A stretch of 64,000 nt of DNA from Galbibacter sp. BG1 (GTDB taxonomy: Bacteria; Bacteroidota; Bacteroidia; Flavobacteriales; Flavobacteriaceae), in NCBI RefSeq assembly GCF_013391805.1, contig NZ_CP058364.1:434501-498500 (forward strand), given 5' to 3'. A model generated the notes under the pieces. It was given only the letters and a program-made list of their open reading frames with translations, was not told the DNA's origin and did no database searches. The stretch's first letter is position 1. The number at the start of each line of letters is the position of its first letter. Positions 26,101 to 36,807 of this stretch are shown here, piece by piece. A program made the translations under genes and the position numbers.

Positions 26101-28554
26101 TCATTGCTCTGTTTTTTCTATATACTTCAACTCAAAATCGTTAGGGTCTACTACTTCGAGCGATTTTTTATAGTAAAAATCAATCATTTGCAGCTCCAAA
26201 TATAACTTAATTTTCTCAATATCATTGGTTTCCATGAATATTTTATAGGATTTATTCGCTTCTTTGTTTTTAAATTCGGCGAGTAATTCATCGGGATCCA
26301 TTACGTCGTTTATGGAATTATAAGTGTAAATCTCTCCTTCCATCCAACGGTGACCCACCATTTTTTGTTGGCGTGCCAGTAATTCTTTTTGTTGTAATTG
26401 GTAATCTTCTAACAATGCTTTCTCTTCGGGGGAAAGGTTATTGAGATCTTTTCCCTTAAGTGGGTGTGCATCTAAATCTACCTTAAGCCCAACGAAACCT
26501 TTTTCCAATTGATAATCTATTCTTCTCATATCCCGCTTCAACTTATTGATGGTTTGAAAAATCAATTGATCGTACATTTGCAAGAAATCGTTGAAACTGT
26601 AAAGTTCTTCTAAAAAGGTAATGGCGTGCTCCTTGTAAGGTTCTGCCCTTTCTTGATCGCGTACGGTTTCGAACAGCAAGTTAAGTTCGTTTTGTTCAGA
26701 GAGAGGAATGTTATCAAATTGGCTGCTATTCCGTACGTTGTTCAATTGGTCGGTTACTTCCGTTAAAGTTCCGCTATAGGTAACATCGCGGTACCTAAAC
26801 CGTACACTTGGCTCGTTGTATATTGGGTCGCGCTCCCTACGGTTTAAATTAAGTTTAAAATTATCGAAGGTATACGAATAGGTAAGCGTAGCGGTAAAAT
26901 CATTAGCCTTTTGAGTAGGATTGTTGCGAAATAGTGATAGAAAATTCAAACTTAAATTATGTTTTTCCATATAGACATAACTGCCGCCCAATCGAAAATT
27001 ATAAACACTCCCCTGCCGGTCTCCATTGCTATAAGTAGCATTATAGGAACTGGAGAAATTAGTTCGTAATTTTTTATCAAAAAACATTTTCCCAACGGCC
27101 AGTGTTGGCCCCCAAGTAAGCGATTTATCTACGGCCACCGTGTTATAGGAAGCATTCCCGGCAAAAGAAACATTCATACCCAGAGGGATGTACCCTATGG
27201 TGTAGGCAGCAGAGCCATTGTAAAAAGTATTCTCCCCGCCCTCTACGGTTTCTCCCTGTTGTTGATTTATGGAGTTTTGATAAACCATATTTATATTGAT
27301 GGTTTTATTTTTTTCTTCGGAAGCCAATAAATTATAGTTTGCTCCAAGATTTGCGTTTTGCGAAACCTGCCGATAATTGAGGGTGTCCAAATTTTCAAAT
27401 TCTGAAACTTCATTGATATAATCAAATTGATCTCGAATGTTGGTATACGACTGAAAATTAGAATACGATCCGTTGAGTGCTAGTTTTTCTGAATGTGTGT
27501 AATTTAAATTTAACGAACCTACCAACCTTTGAAGCTCTGAACTTTTTTGTTTATCTAAATTATCCCGTTGGAAACCAGTGTTCACAGCTACGTTCAACTT
27601 ATCGTTAAATATAGTCTGACTAGCGTTTAAGGTAATGTTCTCCAAATCGTTATTAAAATAATAGGCTCCCAGTGTTTTATAATCTGGGTCTATACGCTCA
27701 TAAGCAACCCCTAAAGAACCATTTCCAGCAGGGTAATCGAAGCTGGCATTTAAAGCAGAGTAATATTCGGTAGTTATATTTTCATTGAGCAAAAAAGAAA
27801 GCATGCCCTTCTCACCACGTTCATCGGCCAATCGAGTATCTTCGGTAACTCCAGAAATAGCGTACTCCACCCTAAAATTACCTCGGTCGAATAGTTGCAT
27901 ATTGGTTTCAATACTTACCACCGCATTTTCTTTGGGCGCTAATTCTATATCTGCTGGAAAAGGAACGGATAATGAATTTTCGTCGTCTTTTGCATGGAAG
28001 TAAATTAAACCGATTTCGAATTTATTGAAATCGTATGCTGCCTTTGCTCCATAACCCATACGCTGGTAGGCTACTATTCCCTCAGGCACATTAGGATCAT
28101 ATTCGGTGGCCTTTAAAAATCTTCCGTACATAGCGCTTACTTTAAATGGCTTATCCGGTGGGGTAAGTTCTATTCCTGCCCCAGTAAATTGGTGTCCGCT
28201 TAATGTATACGGAGAAAAAGTCATGGCTACATCTCCAATATGCGCCGTTATCCATTTATATGAAGGATGTAAACTAAGCCTATTAAAATTAAACGGATTT
28301 GGAAAATTGAAATCTTGATTGGAATACGTAAAGGAAAGTGGAATGTTATAAACCCCGGCAATGTTAAAATTTAGATTACCATTTAAATAATACGTAAACG
28401 GTTGTCTATTGGCTGTCCCAGAATAGTAAACTCCATTGGCAGAAATACCCCCATTATAGCGTACCAGTTTGGCCTTACCCAACTGATCCAAATTTATACT
28501 TTGCCCATAGCAAATACTCGAAAACAAGCATAAAAAGAGTAGTAGTCTTATCAA
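26101..28554 (-). CDS. Large outer-membrane beta-barrel protein, 817 aa
   Basis: Signal peptide MIRLLLFLCLFSSICYGQ. Residues about 30-590 are regular beta-strands typical of an outer-membrane barrel (FTYYLNGNLNFNIAGVYNI, PLSFTYSNQDF, SLHPSYKWITAHIGDVAMTF, LNLNYTHSEKLALNGSYSN); the last 200 residues are helical and highly charged and would lie in the periplasm (FVGLKVDLDAHPLKGKDLNN onward). No TonB plug is seen. It overlaps the next gene's longer frame by 4 nt and heads the operon that contains the ART toxin. A role as an exporter or anchor for the downstream surface proteins is plausible, by analogy with SprF/PorP partners, but unproven. Confidence 0.8.
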   Translation of the reverse strand: MIRLLLFLCLFSSICYGQSINLDQLGKAKLVRYNGGISANGVYYSGTANRQPFTYYLNGNLNFNIAGVYNIPLSFTYSNQDFNFPNPFNFNRLSLHPSYKWITAHIGDVAMTFSPYTLSGHQFTGAGIELTPPDKPFKVSAMYGRFLKATEYDPNVPEGIVAYQRMGYGAKAAYDFNKFEIGLIYFHAKDDENSLSVPFPADIELAPKENAVVSIETNMQLFDRGNFRVEYAISGVTEDTRLADERGEKGMLSFLLNENITTEYYSALNASFDYPAGNGSLGVAYERIDPDYKTLGAYYFNNDLENITLNASQTIFNDKLNVAVNTGFQRDNLDKQKSSELQRLVGSLNLNYTHSEKLALNGSYSNFQSYTNIRDQFDYINEVSEFENLDTLNYRQVSQNANLGANYNLLASEEKNKTININMVYQNSINQQQGETVEGGENTFYNGSAAYTIGYIPLGMNVSFAGNASYNTVAVDKSLTWGPTLAVGKMFFDKKLRTNFSSSYNATYSNGDRQGSVYNFRLGGSYVYMEKHNLSLNFLSLFRNNPTQKANDFTATLTYSYTFDNFKLNLNRRERDPIYNEPSVRFRYRDVTYSGTLTEVTDQLNNVRNSSQFDNIPLSEQNELNLLFETVRDQERAEPYKEHAITFLEELYSFNDFLQMYDQLIFQTINKLKRDMRRIDYQLEKGFVGLKVDLDAHPLKGKDLNNLSPEEKALLEDYQLQQKELLARQQKMVGHRWMEGEIYTYNSINDVMDPDELLAEFKNKEANKSYKIFMETNDIEKIKLYLELQMIDFYYKKSLEVVDPNDFELKYIEKTEQ

Positions 28555-28922
28555 GTTTCTTCTGTTTAGGGGCGGTAAATATATTAATATTTATTAATTA
28601 TTTGTTAAAATAAAGGTTTTTTTCTATGAAATACACTTTTAATTAATGAAGATTATTTGTTTCGTTTTATTTAGAAAGTTTACCGTGCTGGGCATTGCGT
28701 GGTTAGTAAAGAACCATAGCCGTAGTATTTAATGCCAAAACCGGCCTTTTCCTCTCTATATCCTGTCGACCAAAGAGGGAGACATCACAAATAATTGTTT
28801 ACCAAACACAATACGACTTCTCTACAAGCGTCGTTTGTTCTGCATTGAAATGACAGTCGATGACAAACTAATATCTAGAAATTCTTTCTTTGTACCTTGT
28901 ACATAATACTTTGCACTTCTTT
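28555..28922. other. Gene-free region upstream of the accessory locus, with a dispersed-repeat fragment
   Basis: 368 nt between the 817-aa barrel gene and the epimerase gene. No gene recognised. 28795-28822 (TTGTTTACCAAACACAATAC onwards) is a diverged copy of 6118-6145. The GAAATGACAGTCGATGAC stretch further on resembles short dispersed repeats often seen between flavobacterial genes. The AT-rich 28560-28640 part probably contains the promoter of the barrel-gene operon; no clear -33/-7 pair was fixed. Confidence 0.5.
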
Positions 28923-29915
28923 TTACTTCTTATTTCGGTCACTAAAATCCCGGTGTTCTTTTTTGTAGAGTTCGCTTTCTGGAAGGTTTTTAAAATACTC
29001 GTAGGTGCGTTGCATCCCTTCCGTTCGGGAGACTTTGGGTTGCCAGCCTAGAATTTCTTTGGCTTTGGTAATATCTGGTCTTCGTTGGGAAGGATCGTCT
29101 TGCGGTAACGGTTTGTAAATAATTTTTTGATCGGTTCCAGTAAGCTTAACAATCTCTTCAGCAAACTCTTTTATGGAAATTTCTGTAGGGTTGCCAATAT
29201 TTACCGGATCATTATAATCGCTCATTAAAAGTCTGTAAATCCCTTCAACTTGATCGTCGACATAGCAAAAGGAACGTGTTTGACTCCCATCTCCAAATAC
29301 GGTTAAATCTTCGCCGCGAAGCGCCTGACCAATAAAGGCAGGGATAACACGACCGTCGTTAAGTCGCATACGGGGCCCATAAGTATTGAATATCCGTGCG
29401 ATTCTGGTATCTAAATCATGAAATCTATGGTAAGCCATGGTGATGGACTCCATAAACCGTTTGGCCTCATCGTAAACGCCCCTAGGCCCTACGGGACTTA
29501 CATTGCCGTAGTATTCTTCCGTTTGGGGATGCACTAGGGGATCTCCATAAACTTCAGAAGTAGAAGCTACCAAAATCCTTGCTTTTTTATCTTTTGCCAG
29601 TCCCAGCAAATTATGGGTCCCCAACGCCCCTACCTTAAGGGTTTGTATCGGGATTTTTAAATAATCTATAGGACTTGCAGGCGAAGCGAAGTGTAATATA
29701 TAATCTAATGTTCCAGAAACATCCACGTATTTAGTGACGTCGTGATGAATAAACTCGAAGTTTTCATTACTCCGTAAGTGTTCTATATTTTTAAGATCTC
29801 CAGTAATAAGGTTGTCCATTCCAATAACGTACAACCCTTCTTTCATAAATCGATCGCACAAATGAGACCCCAAGAACCCGGCAGCTCCGGTAATTAAAAT
29901 ACGCTTCTTTTTCAA
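28923..29915 (-). CDS. NAD-dependent epimerase/dehydratase, UDP-glucuronate decarboxylase (UXS) type
   Basis: A 330-aa extended short-chain dehydrogenase. The Rossmann GxxGxxG is at [13 protein letters not shown] (about 10-22). The UXS/dTDP-glucose-dehydratase-like signature [13 protein letters not shown] is at 72-84, and the catalytic Tyr-x-x-x-Lys is VYDEAK within [24 protein letters not shown] and [14 protein letters not shown] follow. This subfamily converts UDP-glucuronate to UDP-xylose, a sugar for surface polysaccharides; substrate assignment rests on the SPASPIDY motif. Monocistronic here. Confidence 0.88.
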   Translation of the reverse strand: MKKKRILITGAAGFLGSHLCDRFMKEGLYVIGMDNLITGDLKNIEHLRSNENFEFIHHDVTKYVDVSGTLDYILHFASPASPIDYLKIPIQTLKVGALGTHNLLGLAKDKKARILVASTSEVYGDPLVHPQTEEYYGNVSPVGPRGVYDEAKRFMESITMAYHRFHDLDTRIARIFNTYGPRMRLNDGRVIPAFIGQALRGEDLTVFGDGSQTRSFCYVDDQVEGIYRLLMSDYNDPVNIGNPTEISIKEFAEEIVKLTGTDQKIIYKPLPQDDPSQRRPDITKAKEILGWQPKVSRTEGMQRTYEYFKNLPESELYKKEHRDFSDRNKK

Positions 29916-30025
29916 GGTAATTAGTTTTGAAAGCGAAGATACTTAAAAATTTGTTTTATCCTTTTTTCGTCTATTCTACAAAAACAATATCATCTAGATA
30001 GATTTATCCTGAAAAAACGTTCTCT
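29916..30025. other. Upstream region of the epimerase gene
   Basis: AT-rich spacer before the epimerase start. Together with the adjacent repeat array it makes a 394-nt stretch without a gene. No clear promoter motif was recognised. Confidence 0.4.
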
Positions 30026-30306
30026 ATGGGAGATTGCCACAGCCCGCAAAAAAGTGGGCTTCGCAATGACGTTCAAGGATTATAATTAAGTCACTGCGAA
30101 CGGGCAACGAGCGCGGCAGTCTCTCAAAGTTAATTCCTGCTTACAATGGGAGATTGCTACAGCCCGCAAAAAAGCGGGCTTCGCAAAGACGTTAAAGATT
30201 AATTAAGTAACTTCAACGATCAAAGAGTGCGGCAGTCTCTCAAAGTTAATTCCTGCTTACAATGGGAGATTGCCACAGCCCGCAAAAAAGCGGGCTTCGC
30301 AATGAG
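30026..30306. repeat. REP-like tandem repeat, about 2.4 units of about 118 bp
   Basis: Units begin at 30026, 30146 and 30263 (last one partial) with ATGGGAGATTGCCACAGCCC. Each holds a hairpin GCCCGC-AAAAAA-GCGGGC (first unit with one change), TTCGCAATGACG, and ends with GCGGCAGTCTCTCAAAG. The start (GAGATTGCC) and end (GGCAGTCTC) of a unit are inverted relative to each other, so each unit is a head-to-head pair, like E. coli BIMEs. The array directly abuts the 3' end of icmF and may help end transcription. Confidence 0.9.
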
Positions 30307-30309
30307 GTT

Positions 30310-33300
30310 CTACATATTTCTCCGGTATTGACCACCAACCTCAAATAAGGCTTGTGTTATTTGCCCTAAGGAACATACCTTCGTAGCTTCCATTAGAGCT
30401 TCAAATACATTTTTATTTTGAATGGCCGCTTCCTGCACTTCCTCAATAGCATCCGTTGCTTCTTTTTTGTATACTTTATGTAGTTTTTCTAGAGTAGCGA
30501 TTTGCAATTGCTTCTCCGTTTCCGTAGCACGTATTACTTCCGAAGGAATAATCGTTGGAGACCCTTTACTGCTCAAAAACGTATTTACACCAATAATAGG
30601 ATATTCCCCGGTATGTTTTAAGGTCTCGTAATACAAACTTTCTTCTTGAATTTTAGAACGTTGATACATGGTTTCCATAGCCCCCAACACACCGCCACGC
30701 TCGGTAATTCTATCAAACTCGGTTAAAACTGCTTCTTCTACCAAATCTGTCAATTCTTCTATGATGAAACTTCCCTGGATAGGATTCTCATTCTTAGCCA
30801 AGCCTAATTCTTTATTGATTATCAACTGAATGGCCATTGCACGACGCACAGAATCTTCGGTGGGTGTTGTAATTGCCTCGTCGTAAGCGTTGGTATGGAG
30901 CGAGTTGCAATTATCGTAAATGGCATAAAGCGCCTGTAATGTGGTACGTATATCGTTAAAGTCGATCTCCTGCGCATGCAAGGATCTTCCTGACGTTTGG
31001 ATATGGTATTTCAACATTTGTGAACGAGCGTCTGCCCCGTATTTCTCTTTGAGCGCCTTAGCCCAAATTTTCCGTGCAACGCGCCCAATTACCGCATATT
31101 CGGGGTCTACACCATTGGAGAAAAAGAAAGATAAGTTTGGGCCAAATTTATTAATATCCATTCCCCTACTTAAATAATACTCCACATAGGTAAATCCATT
31201 TGCCAAGGTAAACGCCAATTGGGTAATGGGGTTGGCTCCGGCTTCTGCAATATGATATCCAGAAATGGAAACGGAGTAAAAGTTACGCACTCCATTTTCG
31301 ATAAAATATTCCTGAACGTCGCCCATAAGCCGCAGTGCAAATTCAGTAGAGAAAATACAAGTGTTTTGTGCCTGATCTTCCTTCAAAATATCTGCTTGCA
31401 CCGTTCCGCGTACTTGGGTAATGGTTTTTTCTTTAATCTTCTCGTACACTTCTTTTGGTAGCACCATATCCCCCGTCACTCCCAGTAGCATAAGTCCGAG
31501 GCCATCATTTCCTTCTGGCAAACCTTCTTCTTGCGCACCTTCAGAACGTGAAAAACTATTGTATTTTGGACATTCGCTGTTTTTTTGCTGATATATAGCA
31601 TCAATTTTAGCGTTTACCTCCTCTTCAAGTGCGTTTTCTTTGATGTAAAGCTCGCACTGCTGATCTATGGCCGCATTCATAAAGAAGCCCAACAGCATGG
31701 GCGCAGGACCGTTAATCGTCATACTCACCGAGGTCATAGCATCGGCAAGATTGAATCCCGAGTACAGTTTTTTGGCATCATCCAGACAGCAAATAGACAC
31801 TCCTGCATTCCCAATTTTTCCGTAGATATCTGGACGATGGTCTGGATCGTTTCCGTAAAGGGTTACCGAATCGAAGGCCGTAGATAGCCTTTTGGCGGGC
31901 ATTCCCAAACTCACATAATGAAAACGCCTGTTCGTACGTTCGGGACCTCCTTCTCCTGCAAACATGCGGGTGGGATCTTCCCCGGTTCTTTTAAACGGAT
32001 ATAAGCCCGAAGCAAATGGAAATTCCCCAGGTACATTTTCCTGTAAAACCCAACGCAAAATATCGCCCCAAGCCTTGTATTTCGGTAATGCTACCTTTGG
32101 GATTTGAGTATGCGACAAAGACTCGGTATGGGTGTCTATCTTAATTTCTTTGTTACGAACCTTAAATGTGTAAATAGGTTCTTTGTACTTAGAAACCTTT
32201 GCATCCCAGTTGATGATGGTTTTCCAATGGTGGGGATCTAAATTTAGTTTTACCCGATCGAATTCTGCCAATAACAATTTTACAAAATCTTTGTTTTCGG
32301 CAGTCGGCTTCAAGCTTTCTCCATCAATCCCATGTTTTGATAGACCAAGCTCAACGCCCGTAACACTACATAAGGCTTGGTAAATCCCGTATAGCTTTTG
32401 TGCTACTTCTACTTGATCGTCCACTTTCTGATCGTAATTTCGATTACTCTCCGCAATTTCTGATAAGTAACGGGTTCTATTTGGGGGAATGACAAATATT
32501 TTTTCACTCATTTCCGAAGAAATCTCAAAACTCGATTTTAATTTCGAATTCGTTTTTTCCTCTATCACCTTCATTATTTCTTTATAGAGGGTATTCATCC
32601 CGGGATCGTTAAATTGGGCGGCAATGGTTCCGTACACCGGAAGTTCTTCTGCTTTGGCCTCCCACAGACCGTGATTTCGCTGATATTGTTTTTTTACATC
32701 CCGAAGCGCGTCTAAAGCTCCACGCTTATCAAACTTATTAATGGCTACCACATCGGCAAAATCGAGCATGTCTATTTTTTCCAATTGGGTGGCAGCTCCA
32801 AATTCTGGCGTCATTACATACAAGGATACATCCGAATGATCTAGAATTTCGGTGTCGCTCTGTCCAATTCCCGACGTTTCAAGAATAATCAAATCGTATT
32901 TCGCGGCTTTTAAAACATCAACAGCTTCTGCAACATGCTTGGAAAGTGCCAAATTAGATTGTCTAGTTGCCAAGCTGCGCATATATACGCGTTCATTGTT
33001 AATGGCATTCATACGAATACGGTCGCCCAACAATGCACCTCCAGTTTTTCTTTTAGAAGGGTCTACCGAAATAATCCCAATCGTTTTATCTTCAAAATCG
33101 TTTAAAAATCTACGCACCAATTCATCCACCAAACTACTTTTCCCAGATCCGCCGGTACCTGTTATCCCCAATACAGGGATATTGTTTTTGGAGACATTGA
33201 TGGCTTTAAACAGACTTAAAAATTCGTCGTGATTGTTTTCCGCCAAGGTGATAAGCCTGGCAATGGTATTAATGTTTTTCCCTTCCAATTTTTTTTGAAG

Positions 33301-33765
33301 ATTTCCTTCGGAAGAAAGTTTATTTATGGCATAATCAGAATTTTCAACTAAATGATTAATCATCCCCTGAAGTCCCATTTCGCGGCCATCATCTGGCGAA
33401 TAGATTTTAGAGACCCCATATTCCATAAGTTCCTTAATCTCTTCTGGAAGGATTACACCCCCGCCTCCACCAAAAATCTTGATATTGGAGGCGCCACGCT
33501 CTACCAAGAGATCGTGCATGTATTTAAAATACTCGTTATGCCCGCCTTGATAAGAAGTTAAAGCTATGGCATTGGCATCTTCCTGAATAGCGGTATCTAC
33601 AACTTCTTCCACGCTTCTATCGTGGCCCAGATGGATAACTTCCACCCCTGTAGATTGTATAATGCGGCGCATGATATTAATAGTGGCATCATGCCCATCG
33701 AAAAGGGAAGCCGCTGTTACTATTCTTATTTTATTCTTAGGTTTATATTGATTTGTTTGCTTCAT
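30310..33765 (-). CDS. icmF: Fused isobutyryl-CoA mutase (B12-binding / G-protein chaperone / mutase)
   Basis: A 1151-aa three-part protein. Residues about 10-145 form the B12-binding domain ([42 protein letters not shown]). Residues about 195-420 form a MeaI-type GTPase (P-loop GTGGSGKSS at 203-211, [28 protein letters not shown]). The remainder is the methylmalonyl-CoA-mutase-type catalytic barrel ([59 protein letters not shown]). This order is specific to IcmF, which interconverts isobutyryl-CoA and n-butyryl-CoA using adenosylcobalamin, with the G domain as its own reactivating chaperone; some members also handle isovaleryl/pivalyl-CoA. Single gene, REP-like repeats at its 3' end. Confidence 0.95.
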   Translation of the reverse strand: MKQTNQYKPKNKIRIVTAASLFDGHDATINIMRRIIQSTGVEVIHLGHDRSVEEVVDTAIQEDANAIALTSYQGGHNEYFKYMHDLLVERGASNIKIFGGGGGVILPEEIKELMEYGVSKIYSPDDGREMGLQGMINHLVENSDYAINKLSSEGNLQKKLEGKNINTIARLITLAENNHDEFLSLFKAINVSKNNIPVLGITGTGGSGKSSLVDELVRRFLNDFEDKTIGIISVDPSKRKTGGALLGDRIRMNAINNERVYMRSLATRQSNLALSKHVAEAVDVLKAAKYDLIILETSGIGQSDTEILDHSDVSLYVMTPEFGAATQLEKIDMLDFADVVAINKFDKRGALDALRDVKKQYQRNHGLWEAKAEELPVYGTIAAQFNDPGMNTLYKEIMKVIEEKTNSKLKSSFEISSEMSEKIFVIPPNRTRYLSEIAESNRNYDQKVDDQVEVAQKLYGIYQALCSVTGVELGLSKHGIDGESLKPTAENKDFVKLLLAEFDRVKLNLDPHHWKTIINWDAKVSKYKEPIYTFKVRNKEIKIDTHTESLSHTQIPKVALPKYKAWGDILRWVLQENVPGEFPFASGLYPFKRTGEDPTRMFAGEGGPERTNRRFHYVSLGMPAKRLSTAFDSVTLYGNDPDHRPDIYGKIGNAGVSICCLDDAKKLYSGFNLADAMTSVSMTINGPAPMLLGFFMNAAIDQQCELYIKENALEEEVNAKIDAIYQQKNSECPKYNSFSRSEGAQEEGLPEGNDGLGLMLLGVTGDMVLPKEVYEKIKEKTITQVRGTVQADILKEDQAQNTCIFSTEFALRLMGDVQEYFIENGVRNFYSVSISGYHIAEAGANPITQLAFTLANGFTYVEYYLSRGMDINKFGPNLSFFFSNGVDPEYAVIGRVARKIWAKALKEKYGADARSQMLKYHIQTSGRSLHAQEIDFNDIRTTLQALYAIYDNCNSLHTNAYDEAITTPTEDSVRRAMAIQLIINKELGLAKNENPIQGSFIIEELTDLVEEAVLTEFDRITERGGVLGAMETMYQRSKIQEESLYYETLKHTGEYPIIGVNTFLSSKGSPTIIPSEVIRATETEKQLQIATLEKLHKVYKKEATDAIEEVQEAAIQNKNVFEALMEATKVCSLGQITQALFEVGGQYRRNM

Positions 33766-33979
33766 CGCTAATAAGATGTGTTTTTGACGTCTGCAATTTA
33801 CAGAATTTGCAAAATAAAGGCGATTATTTTTGGAATAAGTTAATAAAGAATTCTTTCAAAGAGCCAATTTAACAAGAAACATAAAACTTTAAAAAAAAGA
33901 AGGCTGCTTTGCTAAAAGCTATTATTTTTGAGACTGACTATTCAGCCAAAAAAACATTCAATAAACACCAACCAAATCC

Positions 33980-34834
33980 ATGGGAAAAATAACCATTTTA
34001 ATCCACTGCAAAGACACCTCTGGTATTATTGCCGCTGTTACCAATTTCATACATGAAAATGAAGGCAATATTGTCTATATCGACCAACATGTAGACCGGC
34101 AAAACGAAACGTTCTTTATGCGTAGTGAAAGCGAATTTAACCCAGAAACGTTTAATTACGAAGATTTTAAAAATGAATTTAAAAAAAATATTGCCACCAA
34201 ATACCATATGGAATGGCAAATGTACACCGATGATTACAAACCAAAAATGGCTTTGTTTGTCTCCAAGTACGACCATTGCTTGTATGACATTCTCGGGAGG
34301 TACAACGCAGGCGAATTAAATGTTGAAATCCCTTTTATAATAAGCAATCACCCCGACCTAAAACATATAGCCGATAGTTTTAAAATTCCCTTTTACCATA
34401 TCCCTGTAACTAAGGAAACCAAAGATAAAGCAGCGCAACAACAGTTAAAGTTATTGGAAGAATTTGGAGTGGATTTTATAGTACTTGCGAGATATATGCA
34501 AATTATTCCAGAAGGGTTAATCAAGAAATATCAAAACAAAATAATTAACATACACCATTCTTTTTTACCCGCTTTTGTGGGAGCCAAACCCTACCATTCT
34601 GCCTATAAAAGAGGAGTGAAGATTATTGGTGCGACAAGCCATTATGTTACCGAAGAACTGGATGCTGGCCCTATCATAGAACAGGATGTAGCGCGGGTTA
34701 CCCATGCGCACTCTATAAACGATTTGGTTATGAAAGGCCGTGATTTGGAAAAAATTGTCTTGGCAAGAGGCATCAAACTACATATCGATAGAAAAACTAT
34801 GGTCTTTAATAACAAAACCATCATTTTTAGCTAA
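33980..34834 (+). CDS. purU: Formyltetrahydrofolate deformylase
   Basis: A 284-aa protein that hydrolyses 10-formyl-THF to formate and THF, balancing one-carbon pools. An N-terminal ACT domain (ITILIHCKDTSGIIAAVTNF, residues 4-23) is followed by a formyltransferase fold with KYDHCLYDILGRY, the catalytic INIHHSFLPAFVGAKPYHSA block and TSHYVTEELDAGPIIEQD, which carries the catalytic Asp. Length and motifs match PurU rather than PurN. Divergent from icmF. A TATTTTTG (33923-33930) about 50 nt upstream could be its -7 element. Confidence 0.95.
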   Translation: MGKITILIHCKDTSGIIAAVTNFIHENEGNIVYIDQHVDRQNETFFMRSESEFNPETFNYEDFKNEFKKNIATKYHMEWQMYTDDYKPKMALFVSKYDHCLYDILGRYNAGELNVEIPFIISNHPDLKHIADSFKIPFYHIPVTKETKDKAAQQQLKLLEEFGVDFIVLARYMQIIPEGLIKKYQNKIINIHHSFLPAFVGAKPYHSAYKRGVKIIGATSHYVTEELDAGPIIEQDVARVTHAHSINDLVMKGRDLEKIVLARGIKLHIDRKTMVFNNKTIIFS

Positions 34835-34963
34835 AAGCCGATCTTTTCAACAAATTAATGGTTTGGTAATTTATGCTTAACACACTTCCAAGGTTTAAGC
34901 ATCATCTTTGTAACAAGTTTAGTTTTATACTTGAATTCGTTTGAGTTAGCAGTTAGTTAGTTT

Positions 34964-34998
34964 AAAAAAAACCGGTTTGGAGAGATCGGTTTTTTTTT
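34964..34998. terminator. Bidirectional terminator between purU and the BtuF-like locus
   Basis: A-run, AACCG/CGGTT stem closed by a 12-nt loop, T-run. It lies between convergent genes; the A and T tracts extend the stem and allow use on both strands. Confidence 0.75.
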
Positions 34999-35000
34999 GT

Positions 35001-35791
35001 TTATAGCCTCTCCTGAAACGATCTAAAATAGGCAAAGGCCTGTTTTAAACGGGAACCGTACCACGAGAAATATTCCCCATCTACCAAATAAATTTGAGCA
35101 TGAGGGACTTCTTTTTTAATTTCTTGAATGTGTTTCCCTTTAAACGGAAAAGGCTCCGAAGAAAGCAATATACAATCTAAATCTTTAGAGCATTTAATTC
35201 TGGAAACTTAACCTCTGGATATCTCCCAATACTTTCAAAAATATTCTCGAATTTATTTTCCTTTAGAAGGAAATTGATAAATGTGTTCCCTCCAGCAACC
35301 ATCCAAGGCTTGCGCCAAATGAAATAAGCAACTTTTCTATTTGGTTTATCGCGCATATACGATTGAAAAGAATGATATGCTGAAGAAATATCGGATATCA
35401 AATTAGCCGCTTTCTTTTCTACTGAAAAAAGCTTTCCGTATTGGTCGATTAGCGCTAAGGCATCTTGCATATTATAAATATCTGAAACATGTACAGTGGC
35501 CAACTGCTCCAAATTTTCAACGATTTCCTTGGTATTTTCTTCTTTATTGCAAAGTATAATATCGGGCTGTAAGGCTTTTATCTTAGAGTATTTAACATCC
35601 TTTGTCCCGCCGACAATGGTTACGTTGGATTTAAGATGAGATGGATGCACACAAAATTTAGTGATACCAACTAACTGCGCTTCCAAACCTAGATCGCACA
35701 GTAATTCCGTTTGCGAAGGCACTAAGGAAACAATCCGTGTAGGAGTTTTTTGAACGTTGATATGTCGCCCGATTTGATCTATCAACACCAA
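35001..35791 (-). pseudogene. BtuF/FecB-like periplasmic-binding protein, frameshifted near its 3' end
   Basis: The main frame (35791 down to 35177) encodes 204 aa of a helical-backbone metal/B12 receptor: RIVSLVPSQTELLCDLGLEA, LVGITKFCVHP, GTKDVKYSKIKALQPDIILC, and the long helix region. It stops right after YPEVKFPELNALKI. In another frame the missing C-terminus continues at once: SKDLDCILLSSEPFPFKGKH through GEYFSWYGSRLKQAFAYF to QERL and a stop at 35003-35001. One missing base around 35187-35192 explains the break. The whole locus would encode about 263 aa. It may be a true pseudogene or a sequencing/assembly error; the reading on both sides of the break is otherwise undamaged. No signal peptide is visible, as in some Bacteroidota relatives. 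It starts 6 nt from the pyrF stop. Confidence 0.85.
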
Positions 35792-35797
35792 AGCATT

Positions 35798-36607
35798 TTA
35801 TAAAAATTTAGCCATTTGTTGCTGTATTTCTTTGGCTTTTAAAGCTGCTTGCTCGGCAAAATCTTCCTCTTTAGAAGCGTAGATTATACCTCGGGAAGAG
35901 TTGATTAAGAGTCCGATCTCGGAGTTCATTCCATATTTACAAACCTCTTCCAAGCTACCGCCTTGGGCACCAACGCCAGGAACTAATAAAAAATTATTGG
36001 GTACAATTTGCCGAATGTCTTTGAAGTATTCGGCCTTTGTTGCTCCTACTACATACATTAAATTCCCCGAATTCTTATAGGTTTTGGAAGTTTCCAGCAC
36101 CTTTTTGTAAAGTGGAGTTGTACCGACTTCCAAGGTCTGATAATCGAAAGCCCCTTGGTTGGAAGTAAGCGCTAACAAAATGGTATGCTTGTCTTTAAAG
36201 GCCAAAAAAGGTTCTACGGAATCTTTTCCCATATACGGAGCTATAGTTACAGAATCGAAATTTAAATCCTCAAAAAAAGCCTTTGCGTACATGGTGGAAG
36301 TATTACCTATATCCCCTCGTTTTGCATCGGCTATGGTGAAAATCTCCGGGTATTGCTCATTGATATAATCCACGGTTTTTTTTAGTGCCTCCCATCCTTT
36401 AATCCCGTGGGCTTCATAAAAAGCAATATTTGGTTTATAGGCTACGGTTAAATGATGTGTGGCATCGATAATGGTTTTATTAAACGCAAAAATAGGGTCT
36501 TCCTCATTCAGCAGATGTGACGGGATTTTTTCCAAATCAGTATCCAATCCTATGCAGAGAAATGATTTTTTAGCTCTTATTTGTTGTACAAGTTCGTTTG
36601 TGGTCAT
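35798..36607 (-). CDS. pyrF: Orotidine 5'-phosphate decarboxylase (class 2)
   Basis: A 269-aa enzyme making UMP from OMP, the last step of pyrimidine biosynthesis. The ATG at 36607 ([20 protein letters not shown]) is chosen over a frame running to 36730, because the extra residues come from dispersed-repeat DNA. The catalytic block [20 protein letters not shown] is of the larger class 2 type, with [16 protein letters not shown] and [11 protein letters not shown]. Stop codon 6 nt before the BtuF-like locus. Confidence 0.95.
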   Translation of the reverse strand: MTTNELVQQIRAKKSFLCIGLDTDLEKIPSHLLNEEDPIFAFNKTIIDATHHLTVAYKPNIAFYEAHGIKGWEALKKTVDYINEQYPEIFTIADAKRGDIGNTSTMYAKAFFEDLNFDSVTIAPYMGKDSVEPFLAFKDKHTILLALTSNQGAFDYQTLEVGTTPLYKKVLETSKTYKNSGNLMYVVGATKAEYFKDIRQIVPNNFLLVPGVGAQGGSLEEVCKYGMNSEIGLLINSSRGIIYASKEEDFAEQAALKAKEIQQQMAKFL

Positions 36608-36659
36608 TTTTATGTTTGCTCTTAAATAAAAAAGAAAGTATTTTAAATTTACAATGTCA

Positions 36660-36735
36660 CCCAGTCCCGAAGCATCGGGAGTCGAAGGGCATAATAAATC
36701 TAAAATACTCGGAACTGCCCGAAACGCCATGGCAG
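36660..36735. repeat. Degenerate dispersed repeat upstream of pyrF
   Basis: Contains the hairpin TCCCGAAGCATCGGGA (36665-36680) followed by GTCGAAGGGC, a pattern typical of short interspersed flavobacterial repeats, and a second weak dyad around ACTGCCCGAAACGCCATGGC. No gene. Confidence 0.5.
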
Positions 36736-36807
36736 ACGGGCAAGCTCAGTATGATATCATATTTTATTTTAAAAATCCTTTACTAAAACAGCTATTTCTT
36801 TAAAAAG

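Noticed and set aside
30026-30306. CRISPR array
   Set aside because: Units are about 118 bp and each is an inverted pair; there are no short spacers between constant repeats and no cas genes.
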